A stretch of 64,000 bases of DNA from Saccharomonospora cyanea NA-134 (GTDB taxonomy: Bacteria > Actinomycetota > Actinomycetes > Mycobacteriales > Pseudonocardiaceae): NCBI RefSeq assembly GCF_000244975.1, contig NZ_CM001440.1:3084325-3148324 (forward strand). Direction: 5' to 3'. Under the pieces are notes generated by a model. The model was not told the DNA's origin. It saw only the letters and a program-made list of their open reading frames with translations, and searched no databases. The translations under genes and the position numbers were made by a program. This document shows positions 15,425-23,367 of the stretch, piece after piece. Positions within the stretch are counted from its first letter, which is position 1, and each line of letters begins with the position of its first letter.

Positions 15425-16156
15425 ATGACCGCACGAACGCGGCGGGACACGTCCAAGCGCGACGGCGTCCTCGTGGCCGTTTTGGTCCTGGCAGCCCTGG
15501 GGCTGATCATCTACCTGGCCAACGGACGGTCGGGCGACGACACGGCCGCGGGCGCGCAGCAACCCCGGCAGCAGGCTTCGAACGCCGAGACGGGCGCCGA
15601 CCCACTGGCCGACCTGCCCCGGCGCGAACCCGGCGACCCCATGGCGCTCGGCGCTCCGGACGCACCGGTGACCATGGTCATGTACGAGGACTACCGCTGC
15701 CCGTTCTGCGCGAAGTTCAGCCGCGACATCGCCCCCTCCCTCATCGAACGCTACGTCGAGACGGGCGTGCTGCGGATGGAGTGGCGGGACCTGCCCATCT
15801 TCGGTGAGCAGTCGTTACTGGCCGCCAGGGCCGGGCACGCCGCCGCCGAGCAGGACCGCTTCTGGGAGTTCGTCGACGCCGTCCACGCGGACGCGCCCGA
15901 CCGAGGGCATCCCGAGCTCACTCCCGAGAAGCTGCGCGACTTCGCCCGCGAGGCCGGTGTCGAGGACCTCGACCGCTTCTCCGAAGACATGAACTCCACC
16001 CGCTACGACGCCGCGATCGAGGCCGACGCGCTGGAGGGCACCGGCCTGGGGGTGTCCAGCACCCCGACCTTCATCGTCAACGGCCGCCCCGTCCTCGGCG
16101 CCCAGCCACTCGACACGTTCGTGTCCGTCATCGACGCGGCGAAGGCCCGTTCATGA
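15425..16156 (+). CDS. DsbA-family thiol-disulfide oxidoreductase, membrane-anchored
   Basis: The 243-aa product has an N-terminal signal anchor (about 14-32), a Gln/Ala-rich linker, then a thioredoxin-fold DsbA-like domain. The active site is Cys92-Pro-Phe-Cys95 (YEDYRCPFCAKFS), and a cis-Pro region GVSSTPTFIVNG lies near 212. This is the Thioredoxin_4 form common in actinobacteria, which oxidises or isomerises disulfides in exported proteins. ATG 15425 follows GGGAG; an in-frame GTG four codons earlier is less likely. It overlaps the CcdA-like gene by ATGA. Confidence 0.9.
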   Translation: MTARTRRDTSKRDGVLVAVLVLAALGLIIYLANGRSGDDTAAGAQQPRQQASNAETGADPLADLPRREPGDPMALGAPDAPVTMVMYEDYRCPFCAKFSRDIAPSLIERYVETGVLRMEWRDLPIFGEQSLLAARAGHAAAEQDRFWEFVDAVHADAPDRGHPELTPEKLRDFAREAGVEDLDRFSEDMNSTRYDAAIEADALEGTGLGVSSTPTFIVNGRPVLGAQPLDTFVSVIDAAKARS

Positions 16157-17037
16157 TCGAGGTCGGACTTCTCGGCGCCTTCCTGGGCGGCGTGCTGAGC
16201 CTGCTCAGTCCCTGCTCCGCGTTGCTGCTGCCGTCGTTCTTCGCCTACGCGTTCGACCGGCTCGGGACGCTGGCACGGCGAACGGCGGTCTTCTACGCGG
16301 GACTGCTCGTCGTGCTGGTGCCGCTCGGCGCCGGCGTGGGCGCGATCGGCGCGCTACTCACGCGCTACCGCGGGATCGCCACCATGGTGGGTGGGACCGT
16401 CCTCGTGCTGCTCGGGATCGCGATGGCCCTCGGCCTGGGCTTCGGCTCGGCGGCAGCCCAGCGAGCCACGGCACGCATCAGGATCTCCTCCAACACTTCG
16501 GTGTTCGCGCTGGGCACCGTGTACGCGCTGGCCGGTTTCTGTTCCGGCCCGCTGCTGGGCAGCGTGCTCACCGTCTCCGCGGCCGGCGGTGACCCGGTGT
16601 ACGGCGGGACGCTCATGGCGCTGTACGCGCTGGGCATGGCGACGCCCCTGTTCGTTCTGGCACTGGCGTGGGACCGCTTCGACCTCGGCCGCAAGAGCTG
16701 GCTGCGCGGGCGTCCGGTGAGGATCGGTCCGCTCGCCACCCACTCCACCAGTCTGGTGTCCGGCCTGCTGTTCATCGGCGTCGGCCTGCTGTTCCTGCTG
16801 ACCGACGGCACGGCCAACCTCGGCGGGCTCACCAGCGTCGACACCCAGTTCTCGTTGCAGGTGTGGCTGCAGGAAAGGGTCAGCGCGGTCTCGAACGCCG
16901 CCGTGCTGCTGGGCGTGGTGCTGGCCGCGATTCTGGTGCTGGTGGCCCGGCTGGTGCGGGCTAGGCGACGGCAGCGAAGTTCCTGCTCGAACCCGCGCAG
17001 CAGAGGGAGTTCCGCGAAGTCGGACTCACGCCGGTGA
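16153..17037 (+). CDS. CcdA/DsbD-like transmembrane electron carrier, with altered 3' end
   Basis: The 294-aa polytopic protein has paired redox cysteines: Cys21 (LLSPCSALLLPSFF) in helix 1 and Cys130 (LAGFCSGPLLG) in helix 4, as in CcdA-type proteins. These pass electrons from cytoplasmic thioredoxin to extracytoplasmic thiols, fitting the DsbA neighbour. The native protein appears to end near LVRARRR. The last 25 or so codons (from about 16965) read, out of frame, through a fragment of a different gene, so the C-terminal tail is probably meaningless. The deletion that joined them left the redox core intact. Confidence 0.86.
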   Translation: MIEVGLLGAFLGGVLSLLSPCSALLLPSFFAYAFDRLGTLARRTAVFYAGLLVVLVPLGAGVGAIGALLTRYRGIATMVGGTVLVLLGIAMALGLGFGSAAAQRATARIRISSNTSVFALGTVYALAGFCSGPLLGSVLTVSAAGGDPVYGGTLMALYALGMATPLFVLALAWDRFDLGRKSWLRGRPVRIGPLATHSTSLVSGLLFIGVGLLFLLTDGTANLGGLTSVDTQFSLQVWLQERVSAVSNAAVLLGVVLAAILVLVARLVRARRRQRSSCSNPRSRGSSAKSDSRR

Positions 17038-17045
17038 ACGGCTGA
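16965..17045 (+). pseudogene. Remnant of a binding-protein paralogue (last 24 codons of a 9632-type gene)
   Basis: Read in the frame of AAG 16977, this stretch encodes KFLLEPAQQREFREVGLTPV followed by NG and a stop. It matches the last residues of the 9632 gene (KFLLEPAQQKTFREAGLTPA, KG, stop) in length and at nearly every position. Upstream, this frame meets a TAG at 16962-16964, so nothing more of the gene remains. The fragment is fused out of frame to the ccdA-like gene. Confidence 0.8.
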
Positions 17046-17124
17046 GCACCGGGGACAGTCCGCCGAGCCGTCCGAGAAGCGCCACGGCGTGCGGCGGGAG
17101 CGAGGTCGCGGGCAGTGCGGCGGT

Positions 17125-17790
17125 TCAGACGATGTCGGCGAAGCGCTCCACGTCGTCGCGCCTGCCCGCCACGACGAGCACGTCGTCGGCGTGGACGACG
17201 CTGTCGGGCGTGGCGTAGGTGAATCCGCTGCCGGGCCGCTTGATGCCGACCACGGTGACCCCGTAGCGCAGCCGCAGCTTGGTCTCCCCCAGCGGCTTGC
17301 CGACGGCTTCGGTCGGCGGCGTGGTCTTGACGAGAGCGTAGTCGTCCTCGAACTCGATGTAGTCGAGGATGCGGCCGGTGACGAGGTGGGCGACCCGTTC
17401 ACCCATGTCGTACTCCGGCAGGACCACCCGCTGCGCCCCGACCCGTTCCAGGATGCGGCCGTGCTGGCGGCTCACCGCCTTCGCCCAGATCTGCTTGATC
17501 CCGGACTCCGACAGCAGCGAGGTGGTGAGGATGCTCGCTTCGATATCGCTGCCGATGCCCACCACGGCACGGTCGAAGGTGGGCACGTCGAGCTGGGCCA
17601 GCGCGTCGCTGTCGGTGCTGTCGGCGACGGCGGCGTAGGTGAGTTCGTCGGCGTAGCGCTGCACCCGCTTCGGGTTCTGGTCGAGTCCGAGCACCTCGCA
17701 GCCCAACCTGGTGAGCTCGACCGCGAGCGAGCCTCCGAACCTGCCGAGGCCGATGACCACGACCCGGCGGTCGCGTTTCGTGTCAGCCAA
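17125..17790 (-). CDS. ktrA: KtrA/TrkA-type potassium uptake regulatory protein
   Basis: The 221-aa cytoplasmic RCK protein has an N-terminal Rossmann RCK_N domain with VVVIGLGRFGGSLA (about 10-23) and the ribose-binding aspartate in VLGLDQNP. An RCK_C domain follows (about 140-220). It gates the KtrB-type channel through nucleotide binding. Its start overlaps the stop of the ktrB-like gene by 8 bases, so the two are one operon and co-translated. Confidence 0.92.
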   Translation of the reverse strand: MADTKRDRRVVVIGLGRFGGSLAVELTRLGCEVLGLDQNPKRVQRYADELTYAAVADSTDSDALAQLDVPTFDRAVVGIGSDIEASILTTSLLSESGIKQIWAKAVSRQHGRILERVGAQRVVLPEYDMGERVAHLVTGRILDYIEFEDDYALVKTTPPTEAVGKPLGETKLRLRYGVTVVGIKRPGSGFTYATPDSVVHADDVLVVAGRRDDVERFADIV

Positions 17791-19174
17791 TGATGGGCCT
17801 TTCTTCAGGAAGTTCGTACCTGCGGGTCCGCTCGCGCAACGCGAGCGCCGAGGCGAACGTGATGGGGCCGATCCGACCCGCGAACATCAACACAGTCAGC
17901 ACCAGCTCCCCGGCGGGCGGCAGTTCCGTCGTGATGCCCGTGGACAGCCCGACCGTCGCGAAGGCGGACACCGACTCGAACAGCACCTCGTCGAGTGTGA
18001 ACGGTGTCAGAGCCAGCAGGGTCAGCGTGGCCGTCACCACGGTCCCGACGCTGAGCAACACCACCGCCAGCGCCTGCCGTTGGACGGTCGACGGGACCTT
18101 GCGTCCCATCAGGTGCACGGTGGGTTGGGCCCTCACCTCGGCGACGATGACGAAGGCCAGCAATGCGAACGTGGTCACCTTGATGCCACCGGCCGTGCCC
18201 GCGCTACCACCGCCGATGAACATCAGGATGTCGTTGACGAGCAACGTTCCCGCCTCGAACTCGGCCAGGTCGAGTGAGTTGAAGCCCGCCGTCCTCGGCA
18301 TCACGGCATGGAACAGCCCGGCGAGGATCCGCCCTCCCACGCCGAACCGGCCGAGCGTGTCGGGGTTGTTCCACTCGGCTGCCGTGATCGCCACCGCACC
18401 CACCACCAGCAGTACCGCGGTCGTCAGGACCGTCAGCCTGACGTGCAGGGACCACCGCCGCAGCGAGCCCCGGGCGTGCCGCCAGACCTCGATCCACACC
18501 GGAAACCCGAGCCCGCCCGCGATCACGGCCACGGCAATGGGCACGCAAACCCACGCGTCGGTGACGAAACTCATCAGGTTATCCGGGTAGAGCGCGAAAC
18601 CGGCGTTGTTGAACGCCGAGACCGCATGGAACACGCCGTGGTAGAGCGCCGTTCCCAGCTCGTAGTCGTAGCCGGTGAGGAACCGGGCCACGAGCACGGC
18701 CGCGATGACGGTCTCGAAGGCGAAACTCACCAGCGCCACACCGACGACGACCCGGCGCACGTCACCCAACCCGAGCGCCTTCGTCTCGGTCTGAGCGGTC
18801 AACCGCATCCGCAGGCCGAGCCGCCGCGTGATCAACAGGCCGAGCAGCGAGGCCAGCGTCATGATGCCGAGCCCGCCCACCTGGATCAGTCCGAGGATCA
18901 CCAGTTCCCCGAAGGTCGACCAGTGTCCCGGGGTGTCCACGACGATGAGGCCGGTGACACACACCGCAGAGGTCGCCGTGAAAAGGGCTGTCACCAGGTC
19001 GGTCGGCTCTCCCGACTCGCTCGCCACCGGGAGCGTGAGCAGAACCGTCCCCACGGCCACGGCGGACGCGAACGCGACCACCACGGCCCTGGCTGGATAG
19101 CGAAGCCCCGCAAGGGGGCGACGCGGCGCCCTTCTCGCCCGCAGGACCAATCCCACAGCTCCATTCACACTCAC
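17783..19174 (-). CDS. ktrB: KtrB/TrkH-type potassium transporter
   Basis: Integral membrane K+ channel-like transporter, 463 aa with the start chosen. Four MPM repeats show filter loops TATSAVCVTGL, HAVSAFNNAGF, HAVMPRTAGFN and ESVSAFATVGLS, each with the selectivity glycine. The ending VLMFAGRIGPITFASAL is typical of KtrB. The start is uncertain: GTG 19174 and GTG 19168 both lack a good ribosome-binding site, and the open frame extends to 19315 without family similarity. The length matches KtrB (about 450 aa). Confidence 0.9.
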   Translation of the reverse strand: MSVNGAVGLVLRARRAPRRPLAGLRYPARAVVVAFASAVAVGTVLLTLPVASESGEPTDLVTALFTATSAVCVTGLIVVDTPGHWSTFGELVILGLIQVGGLGIMTLASLLGLLITRRLGLRMRLTAQTETKALGLGDVRRVVVGVALVSFAFETVIAAVLVARFLTGYDYELGTALYHGVFHAVSAFNNAGFALYPDNLMSFVTDAWVCVPIAVAVIAGGLGFPVWIEVWRHARGSLRRWSLHVRLTVLTTAVLLVVGAVAITAAEWNNPDTLGRFGVGGRILAGLFHAVMPRTAGFNSLDLAEFEAGTLLVNDILMFIGGGSAGTAGGIKVTTFALLAFVIVAEVRAQPTVHLMGRKVPSTVQRQALAVVLLSVGTVVTATLTLLALTPFTLDEVLFESVSAFATVGLSTGITTELPPAGELVLTVLMFAGRIGPITFASALALRERTRRYELPEERPIIG

Positions 19175-19317
19175 CGAGGGAAAACGACGGCAACAGTACT
19201 CCCCGGGACGGTGTGGCGTTGCCTCGTGTGATGCGGATGACCGGCGCCCGAGGACGGCTCCCGACCGGGCCGGGCTGCTGAACCCGGACGAATACGTGAC
19301 TCCACACCCCCTCAACC

Positions 19318-19344
19318 TGAAAACAAAAATCTGCTATGTTTTCA
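19318..19344. promoter_or_regulatory. Candidate TetR operator before the 19371 regulator
   Basis: Perfect 7-bp arms, TGAAAAC (19318-19324) and GTTTTCA (19338-19344), spaced by 13 bases, in an AT-rich patch 27 bases before the regulator start. Likely autoregulatory for the TetR/monooxygenase operon. Confidence 0.6.
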
Positions 19345-19370
19345 TGGTCTTAGGAGGGAAGGAGGGCGGG

Positions 19371-19991
19371 ATGCCCGCAGCGTTCACGGCCCAGGAACGG
19401 GCGCGGATCACCGAGGCCCTGCTGGCGGCGGGATACGAACTCTTCAGCACTCAAGGGCTCCGCAAGGCGTCGCTGGAGGAACTCGTCGGCCCGGCGGGGA
19501 TCGCCAAGAGCAGCTTCTACCAGTTCTTCGACTCGAAGGAGGCGCTCTACCTGGAGCTGATGCTGCGGGAAGCGGGCTCCGTCAAACGGCGGGTCATCGA
19601 CCAGGCCCTGCGCACCACCGACGACACGCGCGAGGCACTGCGCCGGTTTCTGCGCGCCACGCTCGACGAACTGACGACCAACACACTGTGGCGCCGGTTG
19701 ACGACGCATCCCGAGGAAATGCACGCCGTGGCGCGCAAGCTCGACCCCGAGCGAGCCGCCGCGATCGGGGACAACCCCGCCACCGCACTGGCCGAGTTCG
19801 TCACCGAAAGACAACGCGACGGCGGACTGATCGACGCCGACCCCGCCGTCGTGGTGGGTGTACTCCAGGCAGTACTGCTCGTGCCGCTGCACGCCGACCA
19901 CCTCGGCGATCCGGCCCATCGCGACCGGGTCCTCGACCTTCTGATCGACATCGTGACAGCCGGCCTGACCCTCACACGGGAGAGGAACTGA
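19371..19991 (+). CDS. TetR-family regulator of the adjacent monooxygenase
   Basis: The 206-aa product has an N-terminal TetR helix-turn-helix (about 10-55: LRKASLEELVGPAGIAKSSFYQFFDSKEAL) and a C-terminal ligand-binding domain. ATG 19371 follows a strong purine-rich site containing GGAGG. Its stop lies one base before the FAD monooxygenase ATG, so they form an operon. The dyad at 19318 suggests autorepression released by a substrate of the monooxygenase. Confidence 0.87.
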   Translation: MPAAFTAQERARITEALLAAGYELFSTQGLRKASLEELVGPAGIAKSSFYQFFDSKEALYLELMLREAGSVKRRVIDQALRTTDDTREALRRFLRATLDELTTNTLWRRLTTHPEEMHAVARKLDPERAAAIGDNPATALAEFVTERQRDGGLIDADPAVVVGVLQAVLLVPLHADHLGDPAHRDRVLDLLIDIVTAGLTLTRERN

Positions 19992-19992
19992 C

Positions 19993-21153
19993 ATGAGAAA
20001 CAAGGCCATCATCGTCGGCGCCGGCATCGCCGGACTCGCCACCGCTCTGCGGCTGCACCGGATCGGCTGGGAGCCCCTGGTCCTCGAACGGGCCGCGACC
20101 CGGCGTTCCGGTGGCTACGCCGTGACCTTCTCCGGCATCGGCTACGACGCCGCGGAACGCATGGGAGTCCTGCCCGCCCTCGCGGAGCGGCACATCACCC
20201 CGGACCGGATGGTGTACGTCAAACCCGACGGCGGCACCCGGTTCGCCGTGCCCGGCCCGACCGTGCGCGCGCTGCTCGGTGAACGTGCGTTGAACATCCT
20301 GCGCGGTGACATCGAGGACGTACTCCACACCGCCGTCCGCGACACCGTCGAGATCCGCTTCGGCACCACGGTCACGGCGATCTCCCAGGACACCGACGGA
20401 GTGGACGTGACGTTGAACGACGGCACCGTCGAGCGAGCCCACCTGCTGGTGGGTGCGGACGGACTGCACTCGACCACGCGACACCTGGTGTTCGGCCCCG
20501 AAGACGGGTTCCGACTCGACCTCGGCCACATGGCCGGTGCGTTCCTGCTCGACCGACTTCCGTCCTGTGTCGAGGAGGGCACGACCTCGACACTGACCGA
20601 CACCGGGCGCACTCTCGCGATCATCGCCCTCGGACAGGGCAGGTCGGCCGCGTTCTTCGGCTACCGCACCGACCGTCCGACGGCCGAACTGGCCGAAGGA
20701 CCCGTCACCGTTCTGCCCCGGGTCTACGGCACCATGGGGTGGGCGGCGCCCGACGTGCTCGACCAACTCCCGCACGCGCCGTCGGTGTACTTCGACACGA
20801 TCAGCCAGATGGTCGTCGACCGTTGGAGCCGTGGCCGTGTGGTCCTGCTCGGCGACGCCGCGTGGTGCGTCACCCTGTTCGCCGGCTTCGGCTCCTCCCT
20901 CGCCGTCGCCGGAGCCGACCTCCTCGGCACCACACTCGACCGGCACCGCGGCGACGTGCTCGCGGCGCTGCGTGACTGGGAGAGACAGCTCCGTCCGGAA
21001 GCTGAGAGGAAGCAGAGGCTCGGCCGCCGGGTCAAGGGCCTCTACGCACCCGCCGACCCGCTCCGGTTGTGGTTGCGTGACCTGCCACTGCGATTCGCCT
21101 CGTACCGGCCGGTGTCCGCCCTGCTCCAGCGCCGTCTCCAGCTCGGAGCGTGA
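19993..21153 (+). CDS. FAD-dependent monooxygenase (PHBH-fold, group A)
   Basis: The 386-aa product has the FAD fingerprint GAGIAGLATALRLHRIG at about 9-25 and an acidic residue ending beta-2 (LVLERA). The DG motif LLVGADGLHSTTRH lies near 155, and the GD motif RVVLLGDAAWCVTLFAGFGSSLA near 285. These define aromatic hydroxylases and antibiotic-modifying relatives such as TetX. It probably oxidises a small hydrophobic or aromatic compound sensed by the TetR partner. In the GD motif, WCVTLFAGFGSS replaces the common HxxxPxxGxGxN, as in TetX-like members. Substrate unknown. Confidence 0.88.
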   Translation: MRNKAIIVGAGIAGLATALRLHRIGWEPLVLERAATRRSGGYAVTFSGIGYDAAERMGVLPALAERHITPDRMVYVKPDGGTRFAVPGPTVRALLGERALNILRGDIEDVLHTAVRDTVEIRFGTTVTAISQDTDGVDVTLNDGTVERAHLLVGADGLHSTTRHLVFGPEDGFRLDLGHMAGAFLLDRLPSCVEEGTTSTLTDTGRTLAIIALGQGRSAAFFGYRTDRPTAELAEGPVTVLPRVYGTMGWAAPDVLDQLPHAPSVYFDTISQMVVDRWSRGRVVLLGDAAWCVTLFAGFGSSLAVAGADLLGTTLDRHRGDVLAALRDWERQLRPEAERKQRLGRRVKGLYAPADPLRLWLRDLPLRFASYRPVSALLQRRLQLGA

Positions 21154-21157
21154 CGGG

Positions 21158-21219
21158 CCGGTTGAGGAGCTTGTGTCCGCCGGATACGGGCATCGACGAG
21201 CACAAACCTCCTCAGCCGG
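21158..21219. terminator. Bidirectional terminator between convergent genes
   Basis: CCGGTTGAGGAG (21158-21169) pairs with CTCCTCAGCCGG (21208-21219) over 12 positions with one G-T wobble. The stem continues, after a small bulge, with TTGTG pairing to CACAA (21201-21205). It lies between the monooxygenase stop and the MerR stop. Confidence 0.65.
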
Positions 21220-21778
21220 TGCGGCGGGCGTTACGGCGCTCGGAGAGCTCGTCCGGCACACCCGGGTCGATCTGCCCGCCGTCGGCGCGCTCGGCGGGAA
21301 ACTCGTGCAACGTTCCGGAAATCTCCTGCATCGCGTTACTCACCGCGATGCCGAACACGCCCTGCCCGCCCTGGAGCAGATCGACGATCTCCTCCGGCGA
21401 CGTGCATTCGTACACCGTCGCGCCGTCCGAGAACAACGTGACCCGCGCGAGGTCCCTCACTCCCCTGGCCCGGAGATGGTCCACGGCAACGCGAATGTTC
21501 TGCAGGGAGACACCGGTGTCCAGCAGTCGTTTGACGATCTTGAGAACCAGCAGGTCCTTGAAGGAATACAGGCGCTGCGAACCAGAACCGTGAGCGGTGC
21601 GAATACTCGGTGTCACCAGTTTCGTACGCGCCCAGTAATCGAGCTGCCGGTACGTGATCCCGGCGATCTGACAGGCGGCCGGACCGCGATAGCCAACCAG
21701 TTCGTCCGGCAATGAGTTGTCGGGGAACAACTCCCCTTGCTCACCGCCGGCAGCGCTCACCGGACTTTCGTCGACCAC
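21212..21778 (-). CDS. MerR-family regulator (Rv1830-like)
   Basis: The 188-aa product has a MerR helix-turn-helix (about 30-95: YRGPAACQIAGITYRQLDYWARTKLV, then RLYSFKDLLVLKIVKRLLDTG). A C-terminal region (GATVYECTSPEEIVDLLQGGQGVFGIAV) is specific to the Rv1830 group. GTG 21778 was picked because AGGAGG lies five bases upstream. With DUF151, FtsR and GarA nearby, the order matches the M. tuberculosis Rv1827-Rv1830 region, here interrupted by a TetR gene between this gene and DUF151. It has been linked to growth and division control in mycobacteria. Confidence 0.86.
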   Translation of the reverse strand: MVDESPVSAAGGEQGELFPDNSLPDELVGYRGPAACQIAGITYRQLDYWARTKLVTPSIRTAHGSGSQRLYSFKDLLVLKIVKRLLDTGVSLQNIRVAVDHLRARGVRDLARVTLFSDGATVYECTSPEEIVDLLQGGQGVFGIAVSNAMQEISGTLHEFPAERADGGQIDPGVPDELSERRNARRTG

Positions 21779-21847
21779 CCATGCCTCCTCTCGCCCGGCG
21801 TGGCGCCGGCAGCGAAACAAGACCGCCGATCCCGGGTCGGAACCGAC

Positions 21848-21874
21848 CGGTTACGACAATCTCGCCAATAACCG
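21848..21874. promoter_or_regulatory. Candidate dyad in the MerR/TetR divergent region
   Basis: CGGTTA (21848-21853) and TAACCG (21869-21874) form an inverted repeat with a 15-base spacer, 70-95 bases upstream of the MerR start in an AT-richer stretch. The remaining 248-base intergenic region holds the promoters for both divergent genes and no other coding signal. Confidence 0.35.
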
Positions 21875-21991
21875 CTTTACCAGCGTAATCACATCGGCGC
21901 GATTAACGTCCTTTCGACGGTAAGCCCGCCCGCCGGGCCGGTCAACGCGACGCGCGGGCCACCGGGCCAGCTGTGTACAGCCGTGACCGAC

Positions 21992-22038
21992 TTGACATGT
22001 TTACTCAGCCGAGTTAGTTTTTACTCATGCAAGTAAAA
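21992..22038 (+). promoter_or_regulatory. Promoter of a leaderless TetR gene, with operator over the start codon
   Basis: TTGACA at 21992-21997, then after 17 bases a weak -10 TAGTTT at 22015-22020, puts transcription start at about the ATG 22027. A perfect 7-bp dyad TTTTACT-N6-AGTAAAA (22019-22038) straddles the -10 and the start codon. A second ACTC/GAGT dyad lies between -35 and -10. Together they indicate tight autorepression. Confidence 0.55.
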
Positions 22039-22653
22039 GATGATTTCGCCGCCGGCCTGGGACTGACTCCGGCCGAAGCGACCCGACGCGCACAGATCAT
22101 CGAGGCGACCATCGACGTCGTCGCCGAGTTCGGCTACGGCAAGACGTCCTTCTCCCGCATCATCGACAAGGCGGGGCTCAGCAGCACGCGAATGATCTCC
22201 TACCACTTCGCGGACAAGAACGAGCTGATGACCGCGACACTGATGACGCTCATCGATCACCATGACCGGTTCGTCGCCGAGCACACGGTGACCGCCGAGG
22301 GCAGAACCGCCCTGCTGCGATCGTTACTGGAAACCGAGATCGCCTACCTCGCCGCGCACCCACGGCATGCACACGCGGTGACCGAGATCGCCACCAACGG
22401 CAGGGACTCCGACGGCTCACCGCTGTTCGAGCTCGTCGTGCACGATCTGCGGATCGGCAGACTCGCCCGGCAACTCACACAAGGGCAACGGGAAGGGCAC
22501 TTCACGGACTTCGACCCCGAGATCATGGCGAGGGCGATCCGGAGCGCGTTGGAGGGACTGGCGCAGCAACTTCTCGCCGACCCCGACCTGGACCTACGGC
22601 ACTACGCGGACGAACTCACCGCGTTGTTCACCCGGGCCACGAAAGCGACCTGA
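22027..22653 (+). CDS. TetR-family regulator, probably from a leaderless mRNA
   Basis: The 208-aa product has an N-terminal helix-turn-helix (about 20-65: GYGKTSFSRIIDKAGLSSTRMISYHFADKNEL) and a ligand domain with CarD/KstR2-like ending LEGLAQQLLADPDLD. There is no ribosome-binding site; the promoter spacing puts the transcript start at or next to the ATG. It is convergent with the DUF151 gene (4-base gap) and divergent from the MerR gene. No obvious target gene lies in the same operon, so it may act only on itself or on distant genes. It looks like an insertion within the otherwise conserved Rv1827-Rv1830-type block. Confidence 0.85.
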   Translation: MQVKDDFAAGLGLTPAEATRRAQIIEATIDVVAEFGYGKTSFSRIIDKAGLSSTRMISYHFADKNELMTATLMTLIDHHDRFVAEHTVTAEGRTALLRSLLETEIAYLAAHPRHAHAVTEIATNGRDSDGSPLFELVVHDLRIGRLARQLTQGQREGHFTDFDPEIMARAIRSALEGLAQQLLADPDLDLRHYADELTALFTRATKAT

Positions 22654-22657
22654 CCGA

Positions 22658-23131
22658 TCAGGTGTCGGCGCCCCTGAAGTCCTCCGGGGAGACGGAGTCG
22701 AGGAACTCGCGGAACTTCTCGACCTCGTCCTCCTGCTCGTCGGGGATGATCAGCCCGGCTTCCTCCAGCACCGAGTCCTCGGCGTGGATGGGCACCCCGA
22801 CACGCAACGCGAGCGCCACCGAGTCACTCGGCCGCGCCGAAACCCGGACGTCACCGTCGAACACCAGCTCGGCGAAGAACGTACCTTCGCTCAGATCGGT
22901 GATGACGACCTGCTGAAGTTCTCGCCCCAACGCGCCGATAATGTCCTTGAGCAAGTCATGAGTCAGCGGTCTGGCCGGGCGGACACCCTGCTGTTCCAAG
23001 GCGATGGCCGTCGCCTCCACCGAGCCGATCCAGATCGGCAGGTATCGCTCACCGTCGGTCTCCCGCAGCAGCAAGATCGGCTGGTTCGCGGGCAACTCGA
23101 CCCGGACGCCGACGACGCGCATTTCGCTCAT
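22658..23131 (-). CDS. DUF151 bifunctional nuclease-family protein (Rv1829-like)
   Basis: The 157-aa product spans the whole DUF151 domain: VGVRVELPANQPILLLRE at the N-terminus, YLPIWIGSVEATAIALEQQGV near 35-55, TFFAELVFDGD near 85, and SARPSDSVALALRVGVPI near 100-120. These are the family hallmarks. An acidic C-terminal tail follows. DUF151 proteins carry DNase/RNase activity in plants and are essential-linked in mycobacteria. Encoded downstream of ftsR in the conserved order. Confidence 0.92.
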   Translation of the reverse strand: MSEMRVVGVRVELPANQPILLLRETDGERYLPIWIGSVEATAIALEQQGVRPARPLTHDLLKDIIGALGRELQQVVITDLSEGTFFAELVFDGDVRVSARPSDSVALALRVGVPIHAEDSVLEEAGLIIPDEQEDEVEKFREFLDSVSPEDFRGADT

Positions 23132-23263
23132 CGGGCTTCGCCTCCCTCTCTGCGCGCGGGCCGCAGCGCTGTCAACGACGATCCCGCGTCGACTCTACTC
23201 GACGCTACCCGTCATCAGGGCGCTGTGCTCGTCGCGAAACTTGTTGTCCTCCACGGCTCTTCG

Positions 23264-23275
23264 CGAACCGGTTCG
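23264..23275. promoter_or_regulatory. 12-bp palindrome in the DUF151 upstream region
   Basis: CGAACCGGTTCG is a perfect palindrome about 130 bases upstream of the DUF151 start, inside the 236-base gap between DUF151 and ftsR. I see no other gene or strong promoter in that gap. A regulator site is possible; chance occurrence in high-GC DNA is also possible. Confidence 0.3.
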
Positions 23276-23367
23276 TCTACGGTACGGCAATCGAGGGGCC
23301 GCGTGGACCCGTCGTCCTGGAGCGTCATCAACACGACACATCGGCCCTGTCCATCACTCACCCGAGT

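Noticed and set aside
14875-15510. Longer 211-codon form of the CPVC membrane protein
   Set aside because: The extra N-terminus would read through the BlaI-type operator and into the DsbA gene; ATG 15348 has a good ribosome-binding site.
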